Shown: positions 15,737 to 24,563 of the stretch, in pieces
Layout: each line of letters starts with the position of its first letter
Numbering within the stretch: the first letter of the stretch is position 1
Assembly: GCA_964617245.1 (NCBI GenBank)
Contig: CAZTWF010000043.1
Span: forward strand, 1-33,096
DNA length: 33,096 bases
From: WYZ-LMO11 sp964617245
Lineage (GTDB): Archaea > Thermoproteota > Methanomethylicia > Methanomethylicales > Methanomethylicaceae
Reading direction: 5' to 3'
Translations under genes and position numbers: made by a program
Notes under the pieces: generated by a model
The model's database searches: none
What the model was told of the DNA's origin: nothing
What the model saw: only the letters and a program-made list of their open reading frames with translations

Positions 15737-16699
15737 ATGAATCAGCCTTGTGAAATTGTAGTAAAAAAACTCTTACCATTGTTAAGAGTATTAATTGCAA
15801 AGGAATTATCTCAAACTTATAATTGGTCACAAACTAGAATAGCAAATATATTAGGAGTTACTCAAGCTGCTGTAAGCAATTATTTAAATCAAGATGAGAG
15901 AACTCTATCTCCTCAATATTTTGATCTAGAAGAAATAAGAAATATTGCAAAAGGATTAGCTTCTGAAATAAATGTAAGAAGAGGAGGACATATAGATATT
16001 GTATATAATGTTTGTAGAATTTGTTTAAATCTAAGAAAAGGAGGTAGTATATGTTATGTGCATAAGTTAAAATTACCAAAACTTAAAGAAGAAAGATGTA
16101 TGATATGTATGCAATTACATTTAAGCTTATCAGATGTATTGGAAGTTAGAAGAAAAATAATTAATGAAGTTAAAATTGCTGTAGGAATGCTTGAAGAATG
16201 TCAAGAATTTTCCTTGCTATTACCTGAAGTATTTTCAAATATTGTTATGGCTATTGAGGGGGCAAAAGTAATATCAGATATAGCTGGAATTCCTGGAAGA
16301 ATTGTAAGATTTAGAGGAAAAGCAAAAGCATTAATGGATCCAGAATTTGGAGTATCAGGTCATCTTGGAAAAGTTTTATTAGCTGTTATGAGGTTAAATC
16401 CAAGAATTCGTTCAGTAATTAATATAAAATATAATAAAGATATATTAGAAATATTGGATAAACTTAATTTGAAATATTATATTCTTAAGAGAGATCTTTT
16501 TTCAAAAGATATAGAAGGAGAAATTGTAAGATTTATAGAAGATTTGGCAAAAAAGAATATTAAGGATATAGATGCAATTATAGATGAAGGTGGTTTTGGA
16601 ATAGAACCAAATGTATATCTCTTTGATGAAAATGCAATAAAATTAGCAGAAAAAACAATAAAAATAGCAAGAATGTTTTATAATAAAAATAAAAAATAG
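15737..16699 (+). CDS. thiR: ThiR-like regulator: HTH plus ThiN domain
   Basis: A 320-residue protein. Residues about 25-52 form a helix-turn-helix (QTRIANILGVTQAAVSNYL). A middle segment has Cys93, Cys96, Cys106, Cys121 and Cys124 as a likely zinc site. Residues about 145-310 are a ThiN (thiamine-phosphate synthase-like) domain with VPxGRIVRFRG-like and DEGGFGIEP motifs. HTH-ThiN proteins known as ThiR repress thiamine synthesis and transport genes in archaea, sensing thiamine phosphates through ThiN. No thiamine gene lies nearby, so the targets are elsewhere or include itself. A bifunctional enzyme is not excluded. Confidence 0.82.
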   Translation: MNQPCEIVVKKLLPLLRVLIAKELSQTYNWSQTRIANILGVTQAAVSNYLNQDERTLSPQYFDLEEIRNIAKGLASEINVRRGGHIDIVYNVCRICLNLRKGGSICYVHKLKLPKLKEERCMICMQLHLSLSDVLEVRRKIINEVKIAVGMLEECQEFSLLLPEVFSNIVMAIEGAKVISDIAGIPGRIVRFRGKAKALMDPEFGVSGHLGKVLLAVMRLNPRIRSVINIKYNKDILEILDKLNLKYYILKRDLFSKDIEGEIVRFIEDLAKKNIKDIDAIIDEGGFGIEPNVYLFDENAIKLAEKTIKIARMFYNKNKK

Positions 16700-16722
16700 A
16701 TTAACTATAATATTTTTTTAGT

Positions 16723-17871
16723 ATGCCAACAAATTTACCACCACAAGCTAAAGCTGCTGAAAGAAAATATATAGAAGCAAAAACATTACCAGAGAAAATT
16801 AAGTACTTACAAGAATTTTTATCATTAATTCCAGAACATAAAGGTACAGAAAAAATGAGAGCTCATTTGAGAAGAAGATTAGCACAATTAAAAGAAGAAC
16901 TTGAAGAACAGAAAAAAAGAAAAACTAGAAAAGGAATAGATAAGTTTTCAATAAAAAAAGAAGGAGCAGCTCAAATAGTTATAATAGGTATAACTAATTC
17001 AGGAAAAAGTTCATTATTAACAAAATTAACAAATGCAAAATCAGAAATTTCAGATCATGAATTTACAACAAAAATACCCATACCAGGAATGTTACAATAT
17101 GAAGATATACAATTTCAATTGATTGATACTCCAGCTATATATGAAAATATGGAAAATGGAACTTTAGGATTAAGAACTTTAAGTCTTATAAGAAATAGTG
17201 ATGGATTAATAATATTATTAGATGGAAAAGATCCTGTTAATCAATATAATATTATAATAAAAGAACTTGAAAATGCTGGTATTACTATAGAAAAGAGAAA
17301 TAATAAAATTGAAATTGAAGTAAAAAATTCTAATGGAATTCAAATAAAATGTATAGGAAAAATAAATTGTAATATAGAAGAAGTTAAAAAACTACTTAGA
17401 GATCATGGAATACGTAATGCATTAATAAAAGTTTTTGGAGAAGTAAATTTAGAAGATTTTAAAGAAGCAATTAAACAAACAAAAATCTATAAACCATCAT
17501 TAATTCTAATAAATAAAATAGATAAATATCCTAATGCAGTTGAAGAATTTAAAAAAGTAATTAATAAAGATACCATAGGAATATCAACAATTACAGGAGA
17601 AGGATTATCTTTAATTGGAAAAGCTCTATTTAATATGCTTGGAATAATAAGAGTTTATACAAAAGAACCAAATGGTGAAATTGCAAAAAAGCCAATTGTT
17701 GTACCTATTGGAACAAAAGTTATAGATATTGCAAAAATTATTCATTCTCAATTTTACAAAAATTTTAAATATGCAAGAATCTGGGGTTCATCAGTAAATT
17801 ATAATGGTGAAAGAGTAGGAGCAGAACATATATTAGCAGATAGAGATATTGTTGAAATAAGAATTAAATAA
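16723..17871 (+). CDS. DRG/Obg-like GTPase with TGS domain
   Basis: A 382-residue GTPase of the DRG/Obg group. Residues 1-75 are a basic, helical N terminus. G1 is GITNSGKSS (89-97), the switch region is EFTTKIPIPG, G3 is DTPAI (135-139), G4 is NKID near 264, and a TGS domain follows from about residue 305 (IGTKVIDIAKIIHSQF) to the end. Relative to typical DRG proteins G3 reads DTPA rather than DLPG, and an insertion of ~60 residues lies before G4. DRG-like GTPases are ribosome-associated. It ends 44 bases before mmp15 with a separate promoter region between, so a functional link to Mcr is not implied. Confidence 0.87.
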   Translation: MPTNLPPQAKAAERKYIEAKTLPEKIKYLQEFLSLIPEHKGTEKMRAHLRRRLAQLKEELEEQKKRKTRKGIDKFSIKKEGAAQIVIIGITNSGKSSLLTKLTNAKSEISDHEFTTKIPIPGMLQYEDIQFQLIDTPAIYENMENGTLGLRTLSLIRNSDGLIILLDGKDPVNQYNIIIKELENAGITIEKRNNKIEIEVKNSNGIQIKCIGKINCNIEEVKKLLRDHGIRNALIKVFGEVNLEDFKEAIKQTKIYKPSLILINKIDKYPNAVEEFKKVINKDTIGISTITGEGLSLIGKALFNMLGIIRVYTKEPNGEIAKKPIVVPIGTKVIDIAKIIHSQFYKNFKYARIWGSSVNYNGERVGAEHILADRDIVEIRIK

Positions 17872-17915
17872 AATTATAAAAATTATAATAAAAATAATAT
17901 CAAAAGTGATAATTA
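17872..17915 (+). promoter_or_regulatory. Promoter region of the mmp15 operon
   Basis: An AATTATAAAAATTATAA stretch (about 17872-17888) gives a TATA-like box some 25 bases upstream of a start point that would just precede the ribosome site GTGAT (17906-17910), five bases before the ATG at 17916. The spacing is right for an archaeal promoter with a very short leader. Confidence 0.45.
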
Positions 17916-19166
17916 ATGAATAGAAAAGTCAGAATAGCTCAGATATCATGTGGAACTGAATATAGTGGAATACAAAAAGAAATTGAAAAAGCTGCAGAAC
18001 TTGTTGGTGGCAAAATAATAATACCTGAAATTGATATTTCAGATATAAGAACAGCAGAAGAAGAAATAGGATTTCATGTGGTAAGTAATGGATTAAAGGT
18101 AATGATGGCAAGAGCAAAAGCTATTGTAGAAGGAAGAACAGAAGCTGATGGAGTTTTATTAGCAACATGTTTTAGATGTGCAGAAGGTGCTCTTACAAGA
18201 AGTATTCTTAGAAGATATATTCAAACTAAAAGCAAAATTCCAGTTGTAACATATTCATTTACTGAAAGAACAAAAGCAGGAACTTTATTACTTAGATTAG
18301 AAGCTCTTGTAAATACAGTAAGTAAAAAGCCATTATTTACACGTACAAAACAAGAAGGTTTAACTGCAGGAATAGACTCAGGTTCAACAACTACAAAAGC
18401 AGTTGTTATGAAAGATAATGAAATAATTGGTATAGGATGGCTTCCAACAACAAGTGTATTAGAAAGTGGGAAAAAAGCACTTGAAATAGCACTTCAAGAA
18501 GCAAATATTACTATTAATAAATTAGAAGGTATAGGAGTAACTGGTTATGGAAGAAGAATATTAAAAGAATATTATAATGCACAATTATCAATGGAAGAAG
18601 TTTCTACATGTTCAAAAGGAGCTTTATTTTTAGCTAATAAACAAAAAGGAGATGCTACAGTAGTAGATATAGGAGGTATGGATAATAAAGCTATTACACT
18701 TTATGATAGTATTCCTGATAGTTTTACAGTTGGAGGAATTTGTGCAGGAGCTTCTGGTAGATTTTTAGAGACAAGTGCTAAAAGACTTGGAGTTAGCTTA
18801 GAAGAATTTGGAGAATTAGCATTAAAAGGAGATTATAGAAATGTATCAATGAATGCTTATTGTATAGTATTTGGTCTTCAAGATTTAGTAGCAGCATTAG
18901 CTGCTGGAGCTAAAATAGAAGATGTTGCTGCTGCAGCATGTTATAGTGTAGCTGAACAAGTATTTGAACAACAATTACAAGAAATTGATATAAGATATCC
19001 CATAATAGAAGTAGGTTCAACAGCTTTAATAAAAGGACTTGTTAGAGCTATGTCTGATATATTAAATGTTGAAGTAATAGTTCCTAGTAAACCTAATTTA
19101 ATAGGAGCTGTAGGAGCTGCTTTAATGGTATCAGGTGTAAAAGAGCTTGAGGAAAAAGAAAAATGA
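17916..19166 (+). CDS. mmp15: Methanogenesis marker protein 15 (ASKHA ATPase)
   Basis: A 416-residue protein of the BcrAD/BadFG/HgdC activase group matching Mmp15. Residues 1-145 are a methanogen-type N-terminal domain with a CFRC motif (Cys85, Cys88). The ASKHA core starts at AGIDSGSTTTK (151-161), with VVDIGGMDNK (249-258) and EVGSTALIKG. Cys276 (GGICAGASGRF) and Cys316 (NAYCIVFG) align with the two cysteines that hold the subunit-bridging [4Fe-4S] cluster in HgdC. That suggests a working ATP-driven electron donor. It is first in an operon with ycaO, tfuA and A2; its stop overlaps the ycaO start (ATGA). Confidence 0.9.
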   Translation: MNRKVRIAQISCGTEYSGIQKEIEKAAELVGGKIIIPEIDISDIRTAEEEIGFHVVSNGLKVMMARAKAIVEGRTEADGVLLATCFRCAEGALTRSILRRYIQTKSKIPVVTYSFTERTKAGTLLLRLEALVNTVSKKPLFTRTKQEGLTAGIDSGSTTTKAVVMKDNEIIGIGWLPTTSVLESGKKALEIALQEANITINKLEGIGVTGYGRRILKEYYNAQLSMEEVSTCSKGALFLANKQKGDATVVDIGGMDNKAITLYDSIPDSFTVGGICAGASGRFLETSAKRLGVSLEEFGELALKGDYRNVSMNAYCIVFGLQDLVAALAAGAKIEDVAAAACYSVAEQVFEQQLQEIDIRYPIIEVGSTALIKGLVRAMSDILNVEVIVPSKPNLIGAVGAALMVSGVKELEEKEK

Positions 19167-20356
19167 TATTAAGGCCTATAAAGAAAGAATATAGAGAAGG
19201 AACACATAGGGCTAAAAAAATAGAAGAAACACTAGAATATTTAAGAAAAATTTATCCTAAAGTAGGAATAACAAGAATAGCAGATATTACAGGACTAGAT
19301 AGAGTAGGATTACCTATTTTTTCAACAATAAGACCAAAGGCAGCTGAAGGTGCTGTATCTGTATATAGTGGTAAGGGAATAACTCCAGAAGCTGCTGAAG
19401 TATCAGCAATAATGGAAGGGGTTGAAAGATTTTCAGCTGAACCAAATTATAAAATGATAATAAAAGGAAGTTATAATTCTTTATCAGAAAAATATAAAGT
19501 ATTAGACCCAAGAAAGTTAATATTACCTCCATTTACACATTATTCTCATAATGAAGAAATAGAATGGATATCAGGCTTTTCATTAATAAATAATCATGAT
19601 ATATTAGTACCTGCAGAAGCAGTATTTCATCCTTACAAGAGAGAAAATCAATTATTTAGAACAAATACTAATGGTTTAGCTTCTGGTAATGTAATAGAAG
19701 AAGCAATAGTTCATGGTCTATTAGAAGTTATAGAAAGAGATGCTTGGTCATTATATGAAATGGGTATTACAAAAGGAAGAGATGTCTATGTAGACTCTAA
19801 TGGAATAGTAAGTAAAATTATTAATAAGTTTGAAAAAGCATCTATTAGAGTTTATATAAAAGATATTACATCAGATATAGGAATACCTACAATAGGAGTT
19901 GCATTAGATGATGAGCTTACAAAAGATCCTGCTTTACTTTCTCTTGGAATTGGAACACATTTAATTCCTGAAATAGCATTAATTAGAGCATTAACAGAAG
20001 CAGCACAAAGCAGATTAACAACAATACATGGAATAAGAGAAGATACATATAAAGCAGCATTTGCAAGAATTATTGGTTATGAAAGAATGAAAAGATTAAA
20101 TAAAAAATGGTTTGAAAAATCTAAGGAAAGTATAAAATTAAGTGAAATTAATTCTATTGATAATGATAATTTTTTAAGTGATATTAATTATATTATTAAC
20201 AGATTAAAGACAATAGGAATAGATGAAATAATAATAGTAGATCTAACTAAAGAAGAAATAAATATCCCTACAGTTCGTGTAATAATACCAGGATTAGAAG
20301 TTTATGCTCTAGATAGAGATAGAATAGGAAGAAGATGTATTAGGGGAAAATTATGA
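19163..20356 (+). CDS. ycaO: YcaO, McrA-glycine thioamidation protein (Mmp1)
   Basis: A 397-residue YcaO enzyme, known with TfuA to convert a backbone amide of McrA to thioglycine, using ATP and sulfide. The ATP/Mg-binding acidic residues are in EGVERFSAEP (85-94) and in HGLLEVIERDAWS (184-196). The C terminus ends RGKL rather than in a long Pro-rich tail, as in methanogen YcaOs. Its ATG overlaps the mmp15 stop, and its stop overlaps the tfuA ATG. The substrate glycine is present in the McrA of this window (Gly450). Confidence 0.93.
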   Translation: MILRPIKKEYREGTHRAKKIEETLEYLRKIYPKVGITRIADITGLDRVGLPIFSTIRPKAAEGAVSVYSGKGITPEAAEVSAIMEGVERFSAEPNYKMIIKGSYNSLSEKYKVLDPRKLILPPFTHYSHNEEIEWISGFSLINNHDILVPAEAVFHPYKRENQLFRTNTNGLASGNVIEEAIVHGLLEVIERDAWSLYEMGITKGRDVYVDSNGIVSKIINKFEKASIRVYIKDITSDIGIPTIGVALDDELTKDPALLSLGIGTHLIPEIALIRALTEAAQSRLTTIHGIREDTYKAAFARIIGYERMKRLNKKWFEKSKESIKLSEINSIDNDNFLSDINYIINRLKTIGIDEIIIVDLTKEEINIPTVRVIIPGLEVYALDRDRIGRRCIRGKL

Positions 20357-21000
20357 AAATTATAGTTTTTTTAGGTCCAAGCTTACCTAAAGAAGAAGCT
20401 TTAAAAATATTGCCATTAGTTGATTACAGACCTCCTGCTGGAAGAGGAGATATATTAAAAGCAATAGAAGATGGGGCAAAAATAATAGGATTAATTGATG
20501 GTGTATTTTATCATAGAGTAACAGTTTCTCCTAGAGAAATTATTAATGCTATAGAGAAAGGAATAATAGTAATAGGAGGAGCAAGTATAGGAGCATTAAG
20601 AGCATGTGAATTAGATAATTATGGAATGATAGGTATTGGTAAGATATATAAATGGTATAAAGAAGGAAAAATAAATGCAGATGATGAAGTTGCAGTTGCA
20701 TATCATCCTATAACATATCAACCTATTTCTGAGGCTTTAGTTAATATAAGAGCAACTCTAGATTATTTATTAAGTAAATCAAAAATAAGTGAAGAAGAAG
20801 CTAAAATAATATTAAAAATTGCTAAAGAAATACCATTTTATTTAAGAAATTATAATAGAATTATACAAAGAAGTATACCTGAATTAGGTATAGAGAGAGC
20901 AAAAGAAATATTTGAGATTATAAGATTAGAGAGAGTAGATCAAAAACGTGAAGATGCAATTGAGGTGTTAAAGAAAATTAAAGAAATTGAGGTGTTTTAA
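20353..21000 (+). CDS. tfuA: TfuA, partner of YcaO in McrA thioamidation
   Basis: A 215-residue TfuA protein. Family blocks are FLGPSLP at the start, YRPPAGRGDI, IDGVFYHRVTVSPREI and IGGASIGALRACEL (75-90). TfuA is required with YcaO for the thioglycine of McrA and is proposed to deliver sulfur. It is coupled on both sides: ATGA with ycaO, and TAATG with the downstream A2 gene. A GAGGTG site within the last codons serves the next gene. Confidence 0.93.
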   Translation: MKIIVFLGPSLPKEEALKILPLVDYRPPAGRGDILKAIEDGAKIIGLIDGVFYHRVTVSPREIINAIEKGIIVIGGASIGALRACELDNYGMIGIGKIYKWYKEGKINADDEVAVAYHPITYQPISEALVNIRATLDYLLSKSKISEEEAKIILKIAKEIPFYLRNYNRIIQRSIPELGIERAKEIFEIIRLERVDQKREDAIEVLKKIKEIEVF

Positions 21001-22595
21001 TGGGAGAACCTTTTGTGATCTTAGAAAATATTTCTAAAAAATTTAATGGAAAATATGTACTAAAGGATATTTCATTAACTATAAATGAAGGAGATAAAAT
21101 GGGAATATTAGGTAAGAGTGGTTCAGGAAAAAGTGTACTTTTATCAATATTAAAAGGAGTAACTGAATATAAACCAACTTCTGGAAGAGTAATATACAGA
21201 GTTTCATATTGTAAATCATGTGAATATATAGACAGACCAAGTAGTAAAGATAATCCATGTCCTTTATGTAATAAAAAGTTAGAGCTTATAGAAGTAGATT
21301 TTTGGAAGGGTGATAAAATATCTAAAAAAATTAAGAGTAGAGTAGCTATGATGTTCCAAAGGACATTTGGTCTTTATGGTAATTTAACAGTATATGAAAA
21401 CATAGTAGAAGCTCTTTCAAAATCTATACAAAAAAATGAAGTAGATATTAATAAAAAAGCTATAGAGATGATAGATAAATTTGGTCTTTCACATAGAATT
21501 ATTCATGTAGCACGAGACTTAAGTGGAGGAGAAAAACAAAGAGTAGTTTTAGCAAGATTATTAGCTACTAAACCAATTTTATTACTTGCGGATGAACCTA
21601 CAGGAACACTAGATCCTTTTAGTACAAAACTTATAAATATTATACTTAATGAAGAAACAAGAAAGAATAATATTACCATGTTAGTAACATCTCACTTACC
21701 TCAAGTAATAGATACATTATGTGAAAAAGCCATATTATTAAATGATGGAAGAATTGAGGCTATAGGTGAACCAAGGGAAATCATAAATATATTTATGAAG
21801 GTAGAAGCTGAAGAACATGAAGAAATTAAAAAAATAGAAGAAACAATATTAAAAGTAGAAAATTTAAGAAAATATTATTTTTCTATAGATAGAGGGATTG
21901 TAAAGGCATTAGATGATGTTTCTTTTGAAGTAAAAAAAGGACAAATCTTTGGAATTATTGGAATAAGTGGTGCTGGAAAGACAACATTATCAAGAATAAT
22001 AGCAGGAATAACAGATCCTACTTCAGGAAAAGTATTAATTAAAATAGGAGATGAATGGATAGATATGTCAGAGCCAGGAATAATGGGAAGAGGAAGAGCC
22101 ACTAGATACATAGGAATATTACATCAAGAATATTCATTATATCCATATAGAACAATATTAGAGAATCTAACTGATGCTATAGGATTAGAATTACCTGATG
22201 AATTTGCAAGATTTAAGGTAATTTCAACATTAAAAGCTGTAGGCTTTAAAGAAGATTATGCTATTATGATATTAGATAAATATCCTGATGAATTAAGTGA
22301 AGGAGAAAAACATAGAATAGCTCTTTCTCAGGTCTTAATAAAAGAGCCCATAATTGTTATACTTGATGAGCCCTCAGGTACACTTGATCTATTAACTCAA
22401 AGAGAAATAATAAGATCAATAAAAAATGCAAGAAAGGAACTAGGACAAACATTTATAATAGTCTCGCATGACATGGATTTTGTAATAAGACTCTGTGATG
22501 AGGTAATATTACTTAGAGAAGGCAAATTAGTTACAAAAGGACCAACATTAGAAGTAATAAAACATTTACTACCAGAAGAAGCTAATATGAAATAA
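21000..22595 (+). CDS. atwA: Component A2 (AtwA) with zinc ribbon
   Basis: A 531-residue soluble double ABC ATPase matching methyl-coenzyme M reductase component A2, needed for ATP-dependent Mcr activation. Domain 1: Walker A GKSGSGKSV (38-46), then a four-cysteine insertion (Cys71, Cys74, Cys87, Cys90) that I recall from canonical A2 proteins, signature LSGGEKQR, Walker B with DEPTGTLDP. Domain 2: Walker A GISGAGKTT, a degenerate signature LSEGEKHR, and DEPSGTLD. There is no permease nearby. It is the last gene of the mmp15-ycaO-tfuA operon and ends directly against the mmp2 stop on the other strand. Confidence 0.92.
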   Translation: MGEPFVILENISKKFNGKYVLKDISLTINEGDKMGILGKSGSGKSVLLSILKGVTEYKPTSGRVIYRVSYCKSCEYIDRPSSKDNPCPLCNKKLELIEVDFWKGDKISKKIKSRVAMMFQRTFGLYGNLTVYENIVEALSKSIQKNEVDINKKAIEMIDKFGLSHRIIHVARDLSGGEKQRVVLARLLATKPILLLADEPTGTLDPFSTKLINIILNEETRKNNITMLVTSHLPQVIDTLCEKAILLNDGRIEAIGEPREIINIFMKVEAEEHEEIKKIEETILKVENLRKYYFSIDRGIVKALDDVSFEVKKGQIFGIIGISGAGKTTLSRIIAGITDPTSGKVLIKIGDEWIDMSEPGIMGRGRATRYIGILHQEYSLYPYRTILENLTDAIGLELPDEFARFKVISTLKAVGFKEDYAIMILDKYPDELSEGEKHRIALSQVLIKEPIIVILDEPSGTLDLLTQREIIRSIKNARKELGQTFIIVSHDMDFVIRLCDEVILLREGKLVTKGPTLEVIKHLLPEEANMK

Positions 22596-23531
22596 TTATT
22601 TTTTAATACCTATAACTGATTCCTTAGACAGATCCATAAATATTTCTTCTTCATTATTCAAGCTCAATACTATTTTATTATCTGATGTAAATTCACCTAC
22701 ATATTCAACTGAAAATCCTGCATTTTCTAGTATCTTAGTTTCACAAAAATCATTAATACCAAATATTAATCCCATGGCAGGATATACAATTAGCCATTCA
22801 TGAATAGGTATTTCCTTTGGTCTAGGAATTTTATCTAAATAAATCTTTGCACCAACATTACTTGCTTCACATAACATAGCTAAACTTCCAATAATGCCAG
22901 GACTACTAATATCTTTTGAACATGTAATATTATTACTTAATTCTATGAAGTTAATTAGAGAAGATATCATATTTTCTATATCTTCTGGAGATCTATTTAT
23001 TGTACTATCGAAACAATTTGTCCATCCTCTTCTCAAAAGAGATCCATTAGTATCAATAACCATTAAGATTTTTTGATTTGGTTTAGCAGTTGTTCCTCTA
23101 ACAACTTTTTTTGCTATACCAATTACAGCAGCATCTATTGCAGAATATGAAGTATCTGGATGAGTATGGCCTTTTAATAACTTTAGATTATATTTTTTTA
23201 ATCCATCACTTACACCTTGGGCAATTTTATTACGTATTTCTCTTGGTCCTGAAATCACATTAACATAACCAATAGGTCTTGCTCCTTTTACTATAATATC
23301 ATTAACATTTACAAGTACAGAATAATATCCTGCAAGCCAAGGATCTAATTTTACTAAATCTTCAGTTATTCCATCAGTAGATACAACAATATAGTCTTCT
23401 TTAAGTTCAATTATTCCAGCATCATCATATTCAATATTACCAATTATCTTTATTATATCACTAATCTCAGCTTTTCTTGAAAAGCCCTTGAATTCCTTTA
23501 TGGTTTTTACAATTTCTTTCAAGGTCTTCAA
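22596..23531 (-). CDS. mmp2: Methanogenesis marker protein 2 (AIR-synthase-like)
   Basis: A 311-residue protein of the PurM/SelD/ThiL (AIR synthase) fold matching Mmp2. The acidic ATP/Mg site is visible as VVSTDGITEDLV near 50-62 and NVNDIIVKGARPIG near 75-90, followed by LLKGHTHPDTS and the closing glycine-rich segment SSPGIIGSLAMLCEAS. Relatives phosphorylate or activate a substrate with ATP; the Mmp2 substrate is unknown. The start is TTG at 23531 after GGGAT. It abuts the A2 gene tail to tail and is divergent from the DUF2098 gene across 43 bases. Confidence 0.88.
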   Translation of the reverse strand: MKTLKEIVKTIKEFKGFSRKAEISDIIKIIGNIEYDDAGIIELKEDYIVVSTDGITEDLVKLDPWLAGYYSVLVNVNDIIVKGARPIGYVNVISGPREIRNKIAQGVSDGLKKYNLKLLKGHTHPDTSYSAIDAAVIGIAKKVVRGTTAKPNQKILMVIDTNGSLLRRGWTNCFDSTINRSPEDIENMISSLINFIELSNNITCSKDISSPGIIGSLAMLCEASNVGAKIYLDKIPRPKEIPIHEWLIVYPAMGLIFGINDFCETKILENAGFSVEYVGEFTSDNKIVLSLNNEEEIFMDLSKESVIGIKK

Positions 23532-23574
23532 TTTTTATCCCTTAAATTAATAAGAGAGGTCATAATTAAAAATT

Positions 23575-23859
23575 ATGGGGGTTAGTTTCTTGTTAAGAGA
23601 AGGAAATATAGTAATTTATAAAAGAACTGGAACTATTGGTAGGATTCTAGAAATTGTAGAAATTGCTGGTAAGAAATGGGCAAAATTAGACTCTACAGGA
23701 CTTCTCTATGATATAGATTTTATTGAACCTACTCAGGAGATAGTCAAGGAAGAAGTTAAAAAAGAAGTTCCTGAAAAAATTAAGGAAAAATCTAAGCCTA
23801 TTGAAATAAAAGATGAAGGTAAAATAGACTCAAGTGCTGGTGTATGTGGAGCAGGATGA
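23575..23859 (+). CDS. DUF2098-like methanogen protein
   Basis: A 94-residue protein resembling DUF2098, a small family found mainly in Mcr-bearing archaea. Residues 5-52 form an SH3-like barrel (EGNIVIYKRTGTIGRILEI, then KLDSTGLLYDIDFIEP). A Lys/Glu linker follows, and the protein ends with SSAGVCGAG, a terminal Cys motif. The function is unknown. A TTG at 23590 (seven bases after GGGGGT) could be the true start and would remove five residues. Its last codons overlap the next start by four bases (ATGA). Confidence 0.78.
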   Translation: MGVSFLLREGNIVIYKRTGTIGRILEIVEIAGKKWAKLDSTGLLYDIDFIEPTQEIVKEEVKKEVPEKIKEKSKPIEIKDEGKIDSSAGVCGAG

Positions 23860-24563
23860 AAACTGCTATTGTATTTGATAAATCAGGAACTATACTAAAT
23901 CCTTGTAGAATATTATTTGATTTTGAAAAAAAGGAATTTATATATCATGTAAGCACATTAAATATTGTTAAAAAACTTAAAGGATTTTTATTAAATATAG
24001 AAGATAATGATAGATTTAAAATAAGTTATTCTTTTTCTTCTGAAATACCAAAAATAAGTATAGAAGATATAAGAAATAATTATGATGTATTAAAAAGAAT
24101 TGAAAATGAGGCTTTAAATCATTGTCATTCTGAAATAGGAACTTGTAAAGCATTAATATTAGATGAAAAAGGAAATATAAGATATGCTGTAGGATTAGGA
24201 GGTAGAATTTATGATGATGCAAAATATGCTATAGATAAATTAAGAAAAATAAGTGATATATTTATAGCAACTGGAAATTGTAAAAAAGCAACTTTAAAGT
24301 GTGCAAAAATATTAGGAATAAAAGAAAAATTTGTAATTTATAATGCAACACCAAAAGAAAAAATGGAATTTGTAAAATTATTGAAATTATTTTATGGTTG
24401 TGTAATTATGGTTGGAAATGATATAAATGATATTATGGCATTAAGAGAAGCAAATATTTCAATATTTATAAATAGAGATAGAAGTAATATTAATTTTGAT
24501 ACTGATTATGTAATAAATTCATTATATGAATTACCAAGAATTTTATTAGAAATTATTTCATAA
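23856..24563 (+). CDS. HAD hydrolase with P-type-ATPase-like DKSGT motif
   Basis: A 235-residue soluble HAD protein beginning at the ATG that overlaps the DUF2098 stop. Motif I is DKSGT (near residue 7), like the DKTGT of P-type ATPases rather than DxDGT, so the usual general-acid Asp is Ser. Motif II lies in FIATGN and motif IV is GNDINDIMAL. The middle (about 30-110) is a variable cap with an HCHSEIGTC segment holding two Cys and two His. Similar soluble P-type-like phosphatases are known in archaea. Pairing with DUF2098 suggests a shared role. Its 3' end overlaps the DUF483 gene tail to tail by 58 bases. Confidence 0.82.
   Translation: MKTAIVFDKSGTILNPCRILFDFEKKEFIYHVSTLNIVKKLKGFLLNIEDNDRFKISYSFSSEIPKISIEDIRNNYDVLKRIENEALNHCHSEIGTCKALILDEKGNIRYAVGLGGRIYDDAKYAIDKLRKISDIFIATGNCKKATLKCAKILGIKEKFVIYNATPKEKMEFVKLLKLFYGCVIMVGNDINDIMALREANISIFINRDRSNINFDTDYVINSLYELPRILLEIIS

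Noticed and set aside
9910..22595. The two A2 genes as an assembly or recent duplication
   Set aside because: They differ in length, in the zinc ribbon, in the second signature motif and in an inserted segment; they are old paralogues.
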